DNA of 64,000 nt from Fodinibius salsisoli (GTDB lineage: Bacteria; Bacteroidota; Rhodothermia; Balneolales; Balneolaceae): assembly GCF_026229185.1 (NCBI RefSeq), contig NZ_JAGGJA010000001.1, forward strand, positions 62,001 through 126,000, in the 5' to 3' direction. The notes under the pieces are model-generated. The model was given only the letters and a program-made list of their open reading frames with translations, was not told where the DNA came from and ran no database searches. This document shows, piece by piece, positions 1 to 8,178 of the stretch (its first letter is position 1; each line of letters starts with the position of its first letter). The translations under genes were made by a program, and so were the position numbers.

Positions 1-1249
1 CCGCCGTGTAAAACTCAGCCGTTACCCGCGATTCGCTTTTGTTTTTACCCCAGGCAATCATCCCTAATCCCGGGATCAAAATAACCGTGGGGTTGGGATC
101 TCGCATATCCGGCGAATCCTCGTCGCGATGCGTATTGTAGTAGTCGGCATAATCTTCGCGGTACCCCTGCAAGCCCTCTTTAATGGTGGCTTTCAGATCC
201 TCAACGGAACCTTCCTGGGGATTCCAATCCACATACAGCGGCTTAATTTTGGTGCGCAGAAAGTGATCCGGGCAGGAAGTTCCCAACTCCGCCAGCCGCG
301 GCGCATCCTCAGAGTTAATGAACTGCAGAGTTACGTCATCATCCTGTATGGTTCCTATAAATTGATTTTCCTGGCTTACTTGTCCCCGCAAATAAGGAAG
401 AACTTCGGTAAGCACTTCGCGCCGTTCTTTCTTATCCAGCGACTGAAATTTGGCTCCGCCGTAGGAATCTTCCCCCAGCTCATGATCTGAAAGATAATCG
501 GCCGCTTTGTTGATTAGTTCAATACTCAGCTCATAGCACTCCTTGTCGTCATCCGCCCAATTAATTAGTCCATGGCCTCCAAGAATAATGCCTTTGATGC
601 CGGGATTCTGCTCGATTGTCTCCTGGAGCTTGAGCCCCAGCTCAAAACCGGGACGCATCCAGTCGACCCATGCTACTTCGTCGCCGTAAATTTCCTTCAT
701 CAGTTCAGGACCGTTATCAGCGGTAGCGATGGCAATGACCGGCACCGGATGGGTGTGATCTACAAACTTAAAAGGGATAAAACTGTGCAACGGCGTGTCG
801 ATAGACGGAGCACGTGGATTCAAGTTAAAGGTGCAGTGCGCATACATCTCCGTCATGGAATCTTCGGCCGGCGTTTTTAGCCCGGTATTTTCCATATCGT
901 GATAGATATCCTGCAGCTGTAGCAATTTCTGCTGGTACAGTGAGGCAAAGTTGGGTTTGGTTGCGGTGCGTAAATCACCACCGGACCCTTTAACCCAGAG
1001 CACCTCAGCCTCTTCCCCTGTAATTGGATCTTCTTCCATCACTTTACTGGAGGTATTTCCGCCCCCCGTATTATTGATATACGAATCGCTGCCCAACAAG
1101 TTTGACCGATAGACCAGTCTGCTTAACAGGTCTTCTCCTTCAACGTGCTGGTCATCCCATTTACTTTCCACTTGTCTGAAATAGGATTTCGTAGTACTTG
1201 TTTCTTTCTTTTTTGCAATATCCACTTCAATCTCGTTTTGATTCGTCAT
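1..1249 (-). CDS. rhaEW: Bifunctional rhamnulose-1-phosphate aldolase / lactaldehyde dehydrogenase, 3' part cut off by window edge
   Basis: The reading frame starts at an ATG at 1247-1249 and stays open to the window edge, giving about 416 residues of a protein that is normally near 690-700. The visible part is the class II aldolase half: an early segment with SYINNTGGGNTSSK, a GSGGDLRT segment, a THPVPVIAIA metal-ligand region and a GGHGLINW segment. It then runs into IPGLGMIAWGKNKSESR, the usual link to the C-terminal short-chain dehydrogenase half. In this family the aldolase splits L-rhamnulose 1-phosphate into DHAP and L-lactaldehyde, and the dehydrogenase half oxidises the lactaldehyde. 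It lies 47 bp downstream of the permease gene and fits the two rhamnosidases in the window. Rhamnose isomerase and kinase genes may lie just outside. Confidence 0.9.
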   Translation of the reverse strand, partial: MTNQNEIEVDIAKKKETSTTKSYFRQVESKWDDQHVEGEDLLSRLVYRSNLLGSDSYINNTGGGNTSSKVMEEDPITGEEAEVLWVKGSGGDLRTATKPNFASLYQQKLLQLQDIYHDMENTGLKTPAEDSMTEMYAHCTFNLNPRAPSIDTPLHSFIPFKFVDHTHPVPVIAIATADNGPELMKEIYGDEVAWVDWMRPGFELGLKLQETIEQNPGIKGIILGGHGLINWADDDKECYELSIELINKAADYLSDHELGEDSYGGAKFQSLDKKERREVLTEVLPYLRGQVSQENQFIGTIQDDDVTLQFINSEDAPRLAELGTSCPDHFLRTKIKPLYVDWNPQEGSVEDLKATIKEGLQGYREDYADYYNTHRDEDSPDMRDPNPTVILIPGLGMIAWGKNKSESRVTAEFYTA

Positions 1250-1296
1250 TTAGTTTAAAAACATATTTTGAAATTTCAGTTGTTACTCACCTTATA

Positions 1297-2703
1297 TTAT
1301 CCTGCAACACTCTGGACGGCAGCTTCTTGTCTGCGTTGATAAAAAATGCTTAAGCCTATGTACAGTAATACGGCTATAAACCATCCTGGTAATCCCAGGA
1401 AAAATATCTCAATTCCCATATAAAAGTTAATAAAAACGCAAAGGATTAGTGTAATAAACCATGTCAATCCTGCTGCCCAGTTAAAGTCCGATCCACTTGC
1501 CTCCGCAAAGTTGCTCTGGAGGTTCATTTTTTTAAACACCATTACATCTAAAAAGATCACTGCGCCCATTGGCATGAGCACCAAGCCATACAGAGCTACA
1601 AAATCCAACAGCTTCATCACCAGTGCCGGGAAGCAGGCTGCTATGGATGTTACCAATCCGGTAAAGAGGGTCACTTTCCAGCGCTTCCAGTCTGGGGTTA
1701 CCGACTGGAAGGCCAAGCCCGCCCTGTAAATTGTAGGGTTGGCTGTTGTCCACCCTGCAATAACCACACAAATGGCGCCTGCAATACCTGCACTGTTATA
1801 TGCAATGATTCCGGGAGCGATGGCCCCTGCAGCTGCGGCTGTTAGAATACCCGATGCCATCCAGGCGATAAAATGTCCAAAAAACATTCCTGTAGCCGAT
1901 GAGAAGCCATGCTGCCATTTTTCGGCGAAGCGTAATATGGACATATCTGCCATCCCAATGTGCATTGCCATATTGGCGAACCATGCAAAAAACATAACGT
2001 GCCAAAAGGTAAATTTGCTTTGTCCTTCCGCCGGTATGCCCGTCCATATTTTCTCCTGTGCCACTGTCCAAAAATCTGAAATAGACGTAACGCCCAGCTG
2101 AGGTAAGACCGCCAGTGCTGCAGCTATGAATACTAAAATCATCCATGGGAAAGCAATATTGGCAAAGCGCGCCACATAATCGTATCCCAAAATAGCTACA
2201 ACCGTGATGACCGCCCCCACAAGAAAGACGGTAAGAATCCACCCAAGACTGGTGGGGAGCCAATCCCCAAGCGATGGCATTGCTATACCAAAGGGTAATC
2301 CCACCGCTGTCGCTGACACGGCAATCATAGATCCCGCTAAGAAACAAAACATCAGGGCGTTGACGATGTTATAGATCAGGGCAAGCTTGTCACCGCATAT
2401 TTTCTTCATCTGCCAGTACAGCGTAAGCTTGGTTTTTACGGCCACAGGTGCGCACAAAAAAGCCCAGCTTAATACCGCTAAAATATTACCGACAATGAGT
2501 CCCCAGATTAAGTCATAGGCAGCTACGCCATGAGCGACAAATAAGGGACCAATAACAAATTCGGTACCGGCGGTGTGCTCACCAGCGTACATTCCAAGAA
2601 AGCCCTTCCATCCTTTTCGTTTACTATCAGGAACGGGTTCGCGCTCATATTCATCAATAGCATCGAGCCGGGTGTCTAACCGCTCTAAAATACTTTTTTG
2701 CAT
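1297..2703 (-). CDS. NCS1-family permease (cytosine/purine permease-like)
   Basis: A 468-residue polytopic membrane protein with about 12 hydrophobic segments. After a charged N-terminal tail of about 35 residues it has the KGWKGFLGMYAGEHTAGTEF region typical of nucleobase:cation symporter-1 (codB-like) proteins. The family normally carries nucleobases, hydantoins or related small solutes with a cation. Here it sits directly before the rhamnulose-phosphate aldolase gene and after a solute-binding-like gene, so a sugar or sugar-acid substrate is possible; that is inference from position only. Family assignment is firm, substrate unknown. Confidence 0.8.
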   Translation of the reverse strand: MQKSILERLDTRLDAIDEYEREPVPDSKRKGWKGFLGMYAGEHTAGTEFVIGPLFVAHGVAAYDLIWGLIVGNILAVLSWAFLCAPVAVKTKLTLYWQMKKICGDKLALIYNIVNALMFCFLAGSMIAVSATAVGLPFGIAMPSLGDWLPTSLGWILTVFLVGAVITVVAILGYDYVARFANIAFPWMILVFIAAALAVLPQLGVTSISDFWTVAQEKIWTGIPAEGQSKFTFWHVMFFAWFANMAMHIGMADMSILRFAEKWQHGFSSATGMFFGHFIAWMASGILTAAAAGAIAPGIIAYNSAGIAGAICVVIAGWTTANPTIYRAGLAFQSVTPDWKRWKVTLFTGLVTSIAACFPALVMKLLDFVALYGLVLMPMGAVIFLDVMVFKKMNLQSNFAEASGSDFNWAAGLTWFITLILCVFINFYMGIEIFFLGLPGWFIAVLLYIGLSIFYQRRQEAAVQSVAG

Positions 2704-2883
2704 TCTAATCGCTCTTTAAAAAATTCTGCTGTTTCTCCGTTTAGTACTTCTGAATACTTAGCGGTTTTTTACTAATTTCATCTTAAGAGAGACATCCATA
2801 CTATATATCTACTCGAAGGTTTTTGAAATTAACAGCAATCTTGATGAATTCTTATTTTTTAAATAGATGCATCGTTCAACTTA

Positions 2884-4044
2884 CTATTCAGCAATAGCAT
2901 TTAGGCTATCTTTATATAATTGATTTACCTTATTCAACAAAGCTTCGGCCTCTCCCCCGTTTTTGAAATAATCCCACATAATGGGACCGGCCTGATCCTG
3001 GAAGGAAATATATCTGCTATACCGAGGCCGCAAAAAAGCTCTCTCAAGTGTTGGGAGTGTATTCTTTAAAAAGTCACCACATAAATTATTGGCATCTTGA
3101 CCTTCCCATGCTTTTCTGTGTGCTGGCTGTCCACCACTTTCTGTGTAGATTGAAGCCTGGATGGAAGCAGAGGCAACATATTCAGTATAATCGCAGGCTG
3201 CCTCAACATGATTGCTTCGTGCCGAAACCGCCAATCCGGTTCCTCCCAGTGTAGTTACCAGCCGGTTATCTTTAAACTTGACTACATCGTGAAATTCTAA
3301 TGCCTTTCGAGCGTAATTTTTTCGGGCATAATTAATATAGCCATAAGCAAAAGGGCAGTAGCCTACCTCATCGCTCTGGGTCATTATCTCATAAATTTTG
3401 ATAGGATTCCTTTCAAAGCAGGCCGGATCAATTTTGCCAATCAGTTGTTTCAATAGCTGTAAGGCTCTTGCTCCAACAGCCTGACTAACGACTTGTTCCC
3501 GCCCGGAAAATGGAGGCTCTCCCAAAGCGGAACAAAACATATAAAAGTTCATCAAGGTGTCGATAGGAATAGCCGGAAAAGCGACAAGCCCAAGGTCAAC
3601 CAGATTCAGCAGGTCCTCAAAGGTCTCCGGTCGCTCCACTTCTGCCTGTCTCAACAGATCGGGACGGCTGGAAGCCACTGGCGCTGCCGCATCAATAGGT
3701 AAGGCCCACTGGCGTGAGTCCCAGGAATAGCTTTCGTAGGATTTACCAACGCTGTTTGAGGCCTGATCTTCAAGAAATGAAGTTGACAAATACTCATCGA
3801 GAGGGACCAAAATTCCCGTTTCTGCAACGTATCCTACCCACGGATGATCAATTACCAGTAAATCATATTCCCCGATCAAATCATCCAACGGCTTATCTGC
3901 AAATTCCTGTAATGAACGTACCCTCCACTCAATATCGATCTGAGGGTGCAACTCGCTGTAACGCTGGGCCGTCGCAACCATGGGGATTAACCCTCTGCTA
4001 TGATTCCATGTGATGCCCTTTAGTTGAATTTCTTTAATTGTCAT
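2884..4044 (-). CDS. Extracellular solute-binding-protein-like protein without a signal peptide
   Basis: The 386-residue protein has the fold signature of family 1 carbohydrate-binding proteins of ABC importers. Visible segments are an early GITWNHSRG, a DLLVIDHPWVG strand, a VPLDEYL segment and a WALPIDAAAP segment. It begins MTIKEIQLKGITW, with no hydrophobic signal and no lipobox, and the AT-rich upstream DNA offers no longer start. No ABC permease or ATPase gene is in the window. It therefore looks cytoplasmic, and could sense a ligand or act with an enzyme rather than feed a transporter. A second member of the family lies at the right end of the window beside a dehydrogenase and a MaoC-like gene. 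It is divergent from the IclR gene. Confidence 0.7.
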   Translation of the reverse strand: MTIKEIQLKGITWNHSRGLIPMVATAQRYSELHPQIDIEWRVRSLQEFADKPLDDLIGEYDLLVIDHPWVGYVAETGILVPLDEYLSTSFLEDQASNSVGKSYESYSWDSRQWALPIDAAAPVASSRPDLLRQAEVERPETFEDLLNLVDLGLVAFPAIPIDTLMNFYMFCSALGEPPFSGREQVVSQAVGARALQLLKQLIGKIDPACFERNPIKIYEIMTQSDEVGYCPFAYGYINYARKNYARKALEFHDVVKFKDNRLVTTLGGTGLAVSARSNHVEAACDYTEYVASASIQASIYTESGGQPAHRKAWEGQDANNLCGDFLKNTLPTLERAFLRPRYSRYISFQDQAGPIMWDYFKNGGEAEALLNKVNQLYKDSLNAIAE

Positions 4045-4210
4045 ACGATCTTTTTATTTAAAAATAAATTTAAATTTCATAAATAAAAAAATACTCTTTT
4101 ATTCTATCTATAGACTGATTGGCCGGACTATCCTTTGGGATAGGATTTATGTATAATTAGCCTGCTATAAAGCCCAGTTAATTCGAACTGACAAGAGATA
4201 CAACCAGAAA
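4045..4210. promoter_or_regulatory. Divergent promoter region with a perfect inverted repeat
   Basis: This 166-bp AT-rich spacer separates the solute-binding-like gene (minus) from the iclR-type gene (plus). It contains CTATCC (4128-4133), a 4-base spacer, and GGATAG (4138-4143), a perfect 6-bp dyad. A TATAAT-like box lies at 4152-4157, upstream of the regulator. The dyad is a reasonable candidate operator for the adjacent IclR protein, but no binding data or second copy supports it. Confidence 0.4.
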
Positions 4211-4990
4211 ATGGCGAAGAAAAAGAAGAATAGCTACCAGGCTCCTGCTCTTGAAAAGGGATTGGATATACTTGAACATCTATCATTAGAAGGGGCTTCA
4301 CTTTCACAAACTGAAATTGCCAATGGAATAGGCAGAAGCACGAATGAAATTTACCGGATGCTCGTAAGCCTGGAAGAACGGGGCTACCTGATTAGAGAGG
4401 AAGTTTCCGGGAAATACCGACTTTCGCTAAAACTATTCAACCTGTCACACCGACATTCACCGGTCGATGAAATTCGCAGGGTTTCTGAATATCCCATGCA
4501 GGAACTTTCGGAAATCACTAAACAATCGTGCCACCTTAGTATCATCTATCTCGATCAGTTAATGGTTATTTACCAATCAAAAAGTCCAGGACCAATTTCA
4601 CTTTCTGTTGAGGAGGGAAGCCTTTTTCCACTCTTATTGACAGCTTCCGGACGAACACTTCTGGCTTTTATGGATGAAGAACGGCGACAAAATATACTCG
4701 ATCGAAGTACAGAATTCCAAGAGTATTCTTCTAAAGAGCAAAAAGACTTTATCGATTCACTGACACAAATCCGTAAACAGGGATATTATGCCAAGCAGAG
4801 TGATGTATCACAGGGGGTAACGGATGTCGTTGTACCCATAGGTAACAGCGATACAAAGCTCTTTGCCTCACTTGCCGTATCGATTTTTACCACACAGCTT
4901 GATGACGTCATTTCTATGGATGAAATTATTTCCGCTTCTCAAAAAACCTCCTCCAAAATTTTACAGCGATTAGGCATGGAAACTGATTAG
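4211..4990 (+). CDS. IclR-family transcriptional regulator
   Basis: The 259-residue protein has a winged helix-turn-helix at about residues 12-75 (APALEKGLDILEHL opening, helix around EIANGIGRSTNEIYRML) followed by the IclR effector-binding domain. That domain shows segments such as HLSIIYLDQLMVIYQ, PLLLTASGRTLLA and QGVTDVVVPIG. IclR proteins bind small carboxylates or sugar-derived metabolites and switch a nearby operon. It is the only recognisable transcription factor in the window. It is divergent from the solute-binding/permease/rhaEW genes and ends 16 bp from the convergent GH29 gene. Likely targets are the rhamnose-side operon and perhaps the flanking glycosidase block. Confidence 0.9.
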   Translation: MAKKKKNSYQAPALEKGLDILEHLSLEGASLSQTEIANGIGRSTNEIYRMLVSLEERGYLIREEVSGKYRLSLKLFNLSHRHSPVDEIRRVSEYPMQELSEITKQSCHLSIIYLDQLMVIYQSKSPGPISLSVEEGSLFPLLLTASGRTLLAFMDEERRQNILDRSTEFQEYSSKEQKDFIDSLTQIRKQGYYAKQSDVSQGVTDVVVPIGNSDTKLFASLAVSIFTTQLDDVISMDEIISASQKTSSKILQRLGMETD

Positions 4991-5006
4991 TTCCTCAGAT
5001 ACATTA

Positions 5007-6509
5007 TTAAACCTGAATTTTTAGGACTGTTGCCATTGTTTCAGTTCTCTTTTCAGGAATCATAACAGATAATCCATTACTTTCTTGCTGCCAGGAAAGT
5101 TCTTGAGCAGATCCCAGCAAGGATACATTCGTTACCTTGGATTCTTGCACTGCATTTTTTTCAGCAAAAGCTTCCAGCAAGATCTCGTCATTTAATTTCG
5201 GCTGCCCCAGCAAGATGGCATAGACAGTATTTCCCTTGGTCGTATAACGGACGTCTTTTACCGAATATCTTCGTTCGTGATACTCTTCTTCAGAATCTTT
5301 GTCCTTATTTTGGTCTTGTCGATAACGAGGTCCCTCCCCATACCGGTACCATGGGCGCGTTCCGTAGATTGCTTCCCCATAGCTATTCAACCAGTCGCCC
5401 ATTTTTAACAAGATCGACCGTTGATCCGCCGGAATCGTCCCATCCGCTTTCGGAGAAATGTTCAGAAGATACACCCCATTTTTACTGACGACATCAATCA
5501 AGCTATGCAGGATATCTTTGGCAGGGCGCAGCTCCATATCCCGGGTGTAGCTCCAGCTAAAGGTTGTAATGGGTTCCTCGGTCTGCCAGACCTTCTCTCC
5601 TATTTGATTTATACGTGACTTCTCATGATTTTGGACGCTCACTTCTGTCGGCAGATCGTTATCCTTATGAAGAATCACCCCCTTTTTCTCCATTCCTCTT
5701 GCTTCATTATTGCGGCGAAAATGCTCCACTATTTCTTTACGATATGACTCTTCAATATGTCCCAACCGAGTATCAAAATAGATCATATCCGGGTTATAAC
5801 CATCGATTACTTCGTGTACTTTATCAGCCCAGAATCTGCAAAAAGCCTCGTTAGGTTTAGCGGCCGACTCTTTATGACGCCAGGCTTCCTCGGACACTTC
5901 CGGACCATAGAGTTCCGAATACGCCGGATTCCCTGCATCCACGACTGATGTATCCTTGAAAGTAGGATACCATCCCCAATGCCACTGGTGATGAAAGGTA
6001 GTGACAAACTTAAGGTCTTCTTTTCTTATGGCCTGCTCCATTGCCCCAACGACATCAACCTCGGGACCCCGGTCTTTGGCATTCCAGCTGTTAACCTTAC
6101 TCTCCCACATCGAAAATCCATCAGCATGCTCAGCAACCGGACCTGCAAAACGAGCGCCGGCTTTGGCAAAAAGAGAGGCCCATGCGCCAGGATCAAACTT
6201 TGGGGCCTTAAACTTAGGCACAAAGTCTTTATAACCGAACTTGTCCAAGGGACCATAGTTCTTGAGATGATAATCATTGGCTTTACTGCCCGGGAAATAC
6301 ATATTCCTGGAATACCACTCGCTGTGATAGGCCGGCACATTATAAACTCCCCAGTGGAAGTAGATTCCAAATTTAGCATCCTTAAACCATTGGGGAGTAC
6401 TATTCTCAAGTTCTGTCCAACTTTTTGTCTTCGTTTCTGAACTGCTATTGCACCCTAAAAGCAGGGTGACCAACAGCAGCGTCAGCAAATTAATCCTCTT
6501 AGGTCTCAT
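5007..6509 (-). CDS. GH29 alpha-L-fucosidase lipoprotein
   Basis: The 500-residue protein starts with a lipoprotein signal (LLLGC, Cys20). The GH29 core follows at once: WFKDAKFGIYFHWGVY at 41-56, SEWYSRNMY at 63-71, and a FHHQWHWGWYP region near 172-182. The MIYFDTRLG segment at 242-250 places the likely nucleophile at Asp246. Family members release alpha-L-fucose by a retaining mechanism; some act on galactosides. The C-terminal part is a small beta-domain. It is the last gene after SusC and SusD in this block, 107 bp downstream of SusD. Probable location is the periplasm or outer membrane, acting on fucosylated pectin side chains. Confidence 0.9.
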   Translation of the reverse strand: MRPKRINLLTLLLVTLLLGCNSSSETKTKSWTELENSTPQWFKDAKFGIYFHWGVYNVPAYHSEWYSRNMYFPGSKANDYHLKNYGPLDKFGYKDFVPKFKAPKFDPGAWASLFAKAGARFAGPVAEHADGFSMWESKVNSWNAKDRGPEVDVVGAMEQAIRKEDLKFVTTFHHQWHWGWYPTFKDTSVVDAGNPAYSELYGPEVSEEAWRHKESAAKPNEAFCRFWADKVHEVIDGYNPDMIYFDTRLGHIEESYRKEIVEHFRRNNEARGMEKKGVILHKDNDLPTEVSVQNHEKSRINQIGEKVWQTEEPITTFSWSYTRDMELRPAKDILHSLIDVVSKNGVYLLNISPKADGTIPADQRSILLKMGDWLNSYGEAIYGTRPWYRYGEGPRYRQDQNKDKDSEEEYHERRYSVKDVRYTTKGNTVYAILLGQPKLNDEILLEAFAEKNAVQESKVTNVSLLGSAQELSWQQESNGLSVMIPEKRTETMATVLKIQV

Positions 6510-6616
6510 TTTAATAATTTAGAGTTATAAGGCGTCGCAGTTGAAGCTCGCTGTAGTGATTTAATGGCCTAAGCATATAACAACTTCGCTTTTCATCCAA
6601 AAATAAAGCGGTATGA

Positions 6617-8161
6617 CTAATAGCCGGGATTCTGCTCCAGGTTTGGATTTGAGTTTATCTGTTGCTGGGGAATTGGGAAGATGTTCCTGGTCTCATCGAC
6701 CGGACTTTTAAACGTCCATGATCCTGAGGCGAATTCATCAAACCGCACCAAGTCGTTACGCCTCCAGGCCTCTCCGGCAAGTTCCCACCCACGTTCTGCA
6801 AGCAGTGTATCCATGGTCAGTGATCCTGTAGAGTACATATGCTCACCCGGGTTATCAAAGGCCCTGCTCCGAACTTCATTAACCAATGTGACCGCTTCAC
6901 TCGTGGCATTACCCCCATTTTGTCTCATGAGGACCTCGGCCTTCATCAGTAAGATATCCGCATAACGATAAATGGCGTAGTCGTTATCCAGCGACCATTC
7001 CTGTGCTCCCGTGTAGTCATATTTCATCAGGCGAGCACCTTCATTCTTGTGGGCATTTTCCAGTGAACTGATACTTTCAGTATATACTAAAGCGGAATCT
7101 GAAGGAAGCTCCTGATTGTTATAGAGCGTATCCCCTGCGGGAGTGGTTTGCACGCCCGTCAGCCAAATATCCTTTCTTTCATCCGCATCATCGTATGACT
7201 GGACGAATTCAGGTCCGCCGGCAAAACCTCCCCAGGCCCCATACTGCATATTTACTGCCTGATTTCCTACAAAATGAAGGGTCCAGAAATGGGGCTGGTG
7301 CATCGATCCCCATTCGGTGGTGTAGGTATGGTCGTAGGGTATCACAAATATATTTTCGGACGAGCCCTGGTTTTCTACCGCAAAATTGGCAAAATAGTTG
7401 TCTTCCAGCGAGTAGTTACCTGAATCGATAATCGCATTCAGGGCTGATAACGCATCCCCATAGCGAGGAGAACCGGTATAGACTTCCGCATTCAGATACA
7501 ACTTGGCCAACGTTGCATAGGCAGCCCAACGATGAAACCGACCGTAGGTATTACTATTTACCTCGGAACTGAGATTGGGAATGACCGACGTCAGCTCTTC
7601 TTCAACAAAATTAAACACTTCTTGCCGACTGTTGGTAGCCGGGGCGGCATCAGCCTCTTCATAACTTGTGACGAGAGGAACGTTACCGAACATATCCAAC
7701 GCCAGGAAATACCAGAAAGCACGGAGCCCTCTTAATTCGTAAGTAATAAGCTCCAGGGCTTCACTCTTTTCTTCGATTTCTCCAAACTGATGCAACAGGC
7801 GATTGGTAGTATTAATACCGCTGAAAATATCATTCCATGCGATATTGGTATTACCTTCCTCGGCATGCCAGGTGTGGCGCTGATAGCGCTGATACATCCC
7901 GTCGTTATACCAATGCTGACCGCGAGTGGGCAACACTGTTTCGTCTGTGGTTAGCTCCTGTACCCCCCAAATTCCTGCAATCTGGGTATACGTACGCAGA
8001 CCTGAATATGCCGGGCCTGCCGCCGCCAGAACCTGGCGTTCGGTTTCATAGAAATTTTGCTCGGCAATGTCACTGTGCACATTTTGAGAAAGGTCGTTAC
8101 AAGAGCTGAATACAAGCAGAATACTTAAAAAGGTCGATATAGTGAGAAGTAATTTCTTCAT
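6617..8161 (-). CDS. SusD/RagB-family outer-membrane glycan-binding lipoprotein (first SusC/D pair)
   Basis: I chose the ATG at 8159-8161, which gives MKKLLLTISTFLSILLVFSSC, a clean lipoprotein signal; an in-frame TTG lies nine bases upstream. The mature protein of about 495 residues has the helical SusD layout: an N-terminal ERQVLAAAGPAYSGLR helix, an ELRGLRAFWYFLALDMFGNVPLV segment typical of the family, and a C-terminal LAERGWELAGEAWRRNDLVRF segment before a PIPQQQINSNPNLEQNPGY tail. SusD proteins sit on top of the SusC barrel and hand over oligosaccharides. The gene follows SusC after 17 bp. Confidence 0.93.
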   Translation of the reverse strand: MKKLLLTISTFLSILLVFSSCNDLSQNVHSDIAEQNFYETERQVLAAAGPAYSGLRTYTQIAGIWGVQELTTDETVLPTRGQHWYNDGMYQRYQRHTWHAEEGNTNIAWNDIFSGINTTNRLLHQFGEIEEKSEALELITYELRGLRAFWYFLALDMFGNVPLVTSYEEADAAPATNSRQEVFNFVEEELTSVIPNLSSEVNSNTYGRFHRWAAYATLAKLYLNAEVYTGSPRYGDALSALNAIIDSGNYSLEDNYFANFAVENQGSSENIFVIPYDHTYTTEWGSMHQPHFWTLHFVGNQAVNMQYGAWGGFAGGPEFVQSYDDADERKDIWLTGVQTTPAGDTLYNNQELPSDSALVYTESISSLENAHKNEGARLMKYDYTGAQEWSLDNDYAIYRYADILLMKAEVLMRQNGGNATSEAVTLVNEVRSRAFDNPGEHMYSTGSLTMDTLLAERGWELAGEAWRRNDLVRFDEFASGSWTFKSPVDETRNIFPIPQQQINSNPNLEQNPGY

Positions 8162-8178
8162 GATATTCAAAATATGTT

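Noticed and set aside
128-880. Two plus-strand frames (128-490 and 572-880)
   Set aside because: Both lie antisense to the continuous aldolase/dehydrogenase frame running from 1249 to the window edge.
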